A stretch of DNA of 8,080 nucleotides. Source: Frankia sp. (GTDB lineage: Bacteria > Actinomycetota > Actinomycetes > Frankiales > Frankiaceae). The position numbers and the translations under genes are program-made. A model generated the notes under the pieces. The model did not search any database and had not been told where the DNA came from. It saw only the letters and a program-made list of their open reading frames with translations. The stretch spans positions 1-8,080 of the forward strand of contig JADGHD010000201.1 of the NCBI GenBank assembly GCA_019689615.1, written 5' to 3'. The first letter of the stretch is position 1. Every line of letters begins with the position of its first letter. Of the stretch, positions 5,261 to 8,080 are shown piece by piece.

Positions 5261-7930
5261 ATGGTGAGCGAGCCCGCGGGTGCCCGGCCGAACCCGACGG
5301 CCGGCGGCACTGCCAACGGCGCCGCCGCGAACGGCGGCAACCGGCGCGCGGCGGCGATCGCCCAGCTTGCCGCGCTGCGTGGCCGGGACGGCTCGTTCGC
5401 CGACCTGGTGGGAGCGCCCCTGCGGGCCGCGCTGACCGAGCGCGCGGACACCGCCCTGCGCGCGCTGTTCGCCGCCGCCGTCGGGACCGACGCCGATCTG
5501 CCCGAGGGCACCGTCGGCGAGCGCCCAGCCGCCGGCACCGGCTCCGCCAGCGGCACGAGCGCCGGCCAGGGCGAGCACGGCCAGCCCGGCGCCGCCGAGA
5601 CCGCCAGCAGCGGCTCAAGCGCCTCTGCCAGCACCGCGCCGCCCATCCGGCCGTTCTCCGCCTCGGAGACGGGGGAAACCCCGCCGCCCTGGGCCCAGCC
5701 CGGTCTTGGCCTCGCGCTGGTCACGGTCGGCAGCTACGGGCGCGGCGAGCCGGCCTTCGGCACCGACCTCGACCTGGTCCTGCTGCACGACGGGCGGCGC
5801 GACAACGGGCGGCAGGTCGCTGCCGTCGCCGACCGGATCTGGTACCCGATCTGGGACTCCGGCGTCGGCCTCGACCACAGCGTGCGCACCGTCGACGAAG
5901 CGGTCGCCGTCGCCGACGGCGACATCAAGGCCGCCCTCGGCCTGCTCGACGCCCGGCTGGTGGCCGGTGACCCGACAGTGGTCACGGCGCTCGTCGAGAC
6001 CGTGCGGGCCCGCTGGCGCGCCCGCGCCCGCCGCCGCCTGCCCGAGCTCGCCGAACTGCACGCCGAGCGCGCCCACCGGGTCGGTGAGGTCGCGTTCCTG
6101 CTCGAGCCCGACCTGAAGGAGGCCCGCGGCGGGCTGCGGGATGTCCAGGCGCTGCACGCGCTGGCCGCCGCCTGGGTCGCCGAGGTGCCCGGCCCACGGG
6201 TGCAGGCGGCCGCCACCGTGCTGCTGGACGCGCGCGGCGAGGTCCGCCGAATCGCCCAGGGCCGTGACCTGGACCGGCTGCTGCTGCAGGACGGGGACGC
6301 CGTCGCCGCCACCCTCGGCTATCGGTCGGCATTGGACGGCTCCCCCGACTCGATGGCGCTGGCGCACGCGATCGCCGACGCCGGCCGCACGATCTCCTGG
6401 ACCTGGGACACCACCTGGAACCGGGTCTCGGCCGGGCTGCGCTCCACCGCCCGCTGGCGCCCGCGCCGCCCGGTGCGCCGCCCGTTGGACGCCGGGGTGG
6501 TCGAGCAGGACGGGGAGGCGCAGCTCGCCCGGGACGCCGACCCGGCCGGGGACCCCGCGCTGCTGCCCAGGGCCGCGGCGGCCGCCGCCCGGGCCGGTCT
6601 CCCACTCGGCCGGTTCGCGCTGGAGCGGCTGGCCCGGGAGGCGGCGCCGCTGCCCGACCCGTGGCCGGACGCCGCCCGCGACGCGTTCGTCGCGCTGCTC
6701 GCGACCGGCGACAAGGCGGTGCCGGTGCTGGAGACGCTCGACCAGGTAGGGCTGCTGGTCCGGCTGCTGCCGGAGTGGGCGGCCGTGCGCAGCCGCCCGC
6801 AGCGCAACCCCTACCACCGCTACACCGTCGACCGCCACCTGATCGAGGCGGCCGCCAGGGCCGCCGAGCACACCCGCGAGGTCGACCGGCCCGACCTGCT
6901 GCTGCTCGGCGCGCTGCTGCACGACATCGGCAAGGGCTACCCCGGCGACCACACCGACGCCGGGGTGATCCAGGTCGCGAAGATCGGCCCACGGCTCGGC
7001 CTGCCGCCCGAGGACGTCGAGGTGCTGGTCGCGATGGTCCGCCACCACCTGCTGCTGCCGGACGCCGCGACCCACCGCGACGTCGACGACCCGGCGACCA
7101 TCGAGGCCGTCGCGGCGGCCGCCGGCAGCCCGCGCGTGCTGACCCTGCTGCACCGGCTCACCGAGGCCGACTCCCGGGCGACCGGCCCGACCGCGTGGAG
7201 CGCCTGGAAGGCCCGGCTGATCAATGACCTGGTGACGCGGGCGCACGCCGTCCTCGGCGGCGGGCCGGTGCCGGCCCCGCCGGAGCTGTCCGACCGGCAG
7301 CGCGCCCTGCTGGCGCTGCCCGAGGAGCACGTCGTGCAGGTCAACCAGCTGCCGGACGAGGGCATGTACGAGGTCGTGGTGGTCGCGCCCGACCACATCG
7401 GCCTGCTCGCGGTGACCACCGGCGTGCTCGCGCTCAACCGGCTCGACGTCCGTCGGGCGTCCGCCCGCAGCGGCAACGGCCGCGCGCTGCTGCAGGCAGC
7501 CGTCGCCGCCCCGCACGGCCACGTCCCCGAACCGCAGCGCCTGCTCGCCGACCTGCGCCGCGGGCTCGACGGCGGGCTCGACGTGGACCGCCAGCTCGCC
7601 GCGCGGGAGCAGGCCTACGCCTCACGGGAGCGCTGGCGCACCCCCGGCCCGCCGCGCGCCACGTTCGACGACTCGCGCTCCCGCACCGTGCTGGAGGTCC
7701 GCGCCCCCGACCGGGCGGGCGTCCTCTACCGGATCGTGCGCGCCCTGGCCGGCGTCGGCGTCAACGTGCACACCGCGATCGTCGCGACCATCGGACTTGA
7801 CGTCGTCGACGCCTTCTACATCCACGAGCCGGACGGTGGCGAGGTCGTCGGCGACGCCCGCCGCGCCGAGATCACCGAAGCCGTCCTGGCCGCCCTCGCC
7901 ACCCCGACCGCCCCGGGGACGGCAGGCTGA
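5261..7930 (+). CDS. glnD: PII-modifying nucleotidyltransferase / removing enzyme GlnD
   Basis: An 889-residue bifunctional enzyme that transfers a nucleotide to the T-loop tyrosine of GlnK when glutamine is low and removes it when glutamine is high. Domains in order are: a helical N-terminus (about 28-75); a low-complexity insert; a nucleotidyltransferase domain with GSYGRGE (157-163) and metal-binding D169/D171; the GlnD linker motif PDLKEARGGLRD (283-294); an HD hydrolase domain with H519/H526, H554-D555 in LLHDIGKG, H595-H596 and D637; and two C-terminal ACT domains (about 702-770 and 809-880) that sense glutamine. All catalytic motifs are intact. In Streptomyces and Corynebacterium the enzyme adenylylates GlnK rather than uridylylating it; I expect the same here. 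The insert at about 77-145 is rich in Gly, Ala, Ser and Glu and looks disordered. The last residues, TPTAPGTAG, are encoded by the first unit of a tandem repeat. The gene follows glnK after a 572-bp gap. Confidence 0.95.
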   Translation: MVSEPAGARPNPTAGGTANGAAANGGNRRAAAIAQLAALRGRDGSFADLVGAPLRAALTERADTALRALFAAAVGTDADLPEGTVGERPAAGTGSASGTSAGQGEHGQPGAAETASSGSSASASTAPPIRPFSASETGETPPPWAQPGLGLALVTVGSYGRGEPAFGTDLDLVLLHDGRRDNGRQVAAVADRIWYPIWDSGVGLDHSVRTVDEAVAVADGDIKAALGLLDARLVAGDPTVVTALVETVRARWRARARRRLPELAELHAERAHRVGEVAFLLEPDLKEARGGLRDVQALHALAAAWVAEVPGPRVQAAATVLLDARGEVRRIAQGRDLDRLLLQDGDAVAATLGYRSALDGSPDSMALAHAIADAGRTISWTWDTTWNRVSAGLRSTARWRPRRPVRRPLDAGVVEQDGEAQLARDADPAGDPALLPRAAAAAARAGLPLGRFALERLAREAAPLPDPWPDAARDAFVALLATGDKAVPVLETLDQVGLLVRLLPEWAAVRSRPQRNPYHRYTVDRHLIEAAARAAEHTREVDRPDLLLLGALLHDIGKGYPGDHTDAGVIQVAKIGPRLGLPPEDVEVLVAMVRHHLLLPDAATHRDVDDPATIEAVAAAAGSPRVLTLLHRLTEADSRATGPTAWSAWKARLINDLVTRAHAVLGGGPVPAPPELSDRQRALLALPEEHVVQVNQLPDEGMYEVVVVAPDHIGLLAVTTGVLALNRLDVRRASARSGNGRALLQAAVAAPHGHVPEPQRLLADLRRGLDGGLDVDRQLAAREQAYASRERWRTPGPPRATFDDSRSRTVLEVRAPDRAGVLYRIVRALAGVGVNVHTAIVATIGLDVVDAFYIHEPDGGEVVGDARRAEITEAVLAALATPTAPGTAG

Positions 7931-8021
7931 CCCGACCGCCCCGGGGACGGCAGGCTGACCCGACCGCCCTGGGAGGGCGGGCTGACCCGACCGCCCTGGA
8001 CGACGGGCTGGCCCGACCGCC
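7904..8021. repeat. Degenerate tandem repeat across the glnD stop codon
   Basis: Four units stand head to tail: 7904-7931 and 7932-7959 (28 bp, identical), 7960-7986 (27 bp) and 7987-8012 (26 bp), then a partial start at 8013. Each begins CCGACCGCCC, and the first three end GGCTGAC. The first unit supplies the end of the glnD coding sequence and its TGA (7928-7930); later units repeat that TGA outside the gene. The two identical copies indicate recent duplication, and the degraded ones older events. Each unit can fold into a small stem, so the array may also act in termination. Confidence 0.85.
7964..7980 (+). terminator. Hairpin in the third repeat unit, possible glnD terminator
   Basis: CCGCCCT (7964-7970) and AGGGCGG (7974-7980) form a perfect 7-bp stem with a GGG loop, 33 bp after the glnD stop codon. 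No T-run follows. It is the best terminator candidate downstream of glnD in this window, but it may be only a by-product of the repeat. Confidence 0.4.
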
Positions 8022-8080
8022 GCCTGTTCCGCCGCCGTGCCCGCCGCCTCGGGCCGACGCCGTCCCGCCCCCTCCAGCAG

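Noticed and set aside
5615..7522. 635-codon minus-strand frame opposite glnD
   Set aside because: It is Gly/Arg/Val/Gln-rich with no domain, while the plus strand encodes a full GlnD with intact catalytic motifs.
7904..8021. CRISPR array at the end of the window
   Set aside because: Units are contiguous without unique spacers and degrade in sequence, so this is a simple tandem repeat.

Overview
The window reads as chromosomal DNA of a high-GC actinomycete. Third codon positions are almost all G or C, GTG and TTG starts are plausible, the ribosome binding sites are strong GGAGG types, and the ammonium transporter - PII - GlnD order matches the nitrogen-assimilation cluster known from Streptomyces, Frankia and relatives. 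A Frankia-like source is my best guess, from gene order and style only; no marker gene is present to prove it.

Layout. (1) Positions 1-895, minus strand: the N-terminal part of a secreted coiled-coil protein that runs off the left edge. It resembles the N-terminal half of NlpC/P60 (RipA-type) cell-wall hydrolases. (2) 896-1332: a divergent intergenic region with a sigma70-like promoter for the minus-strand gene and a well-formed four-half-site GlnR box for the transporter side. (3) 1333-2646: first ammonium transporter (TTG start). (4) 2647-2966: spacer with a twin CTCCTCCTT repeat, a perfect 13-bp terminator-like hairpin and a 12-bp palindrome. (5) 2967-4307: second, closely related ammonium transporter. 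(6) 4347-4688: PII signal protein GlnK, 39 bp after the second transporter. (7) 4689-5260: a 572-bp gap with no convincing gene but a series of strong hairpins, the first probably the glnK terminator. (8) 5261-7930: GlnD, the PII-modifying enzyme, with all expected domains and a low-complexity insert near its N-terminus. (9) 7904-8021: degenerate 26-28 bp tandem repeats that begin inside the last codons of glnD and run past its stop. The final 60 bases hold nothing I can call.

How the genes fit together. The transporters conduct ammonium across the membrane. GlnK binds the cytoplasmic face of Amt proteins through its T-loop and blocks the pore when nitrogen is plentiful. GlnD modifies the T-loop tyrosine of GlnK (adenylylation in the actinobacteria studied) under nitrogen limitation and reverses this when nitrogen returns. 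The GlnR box links the first transporter to the global nitrogen regulator.

This is a well-known system, not a new one. The unusual parts are the tandem transporter pair with a terminator between them, the hairpin-rich glnK-glnD gap, the insert in GlnD, and the tandem repeat across the glnD stop codon.
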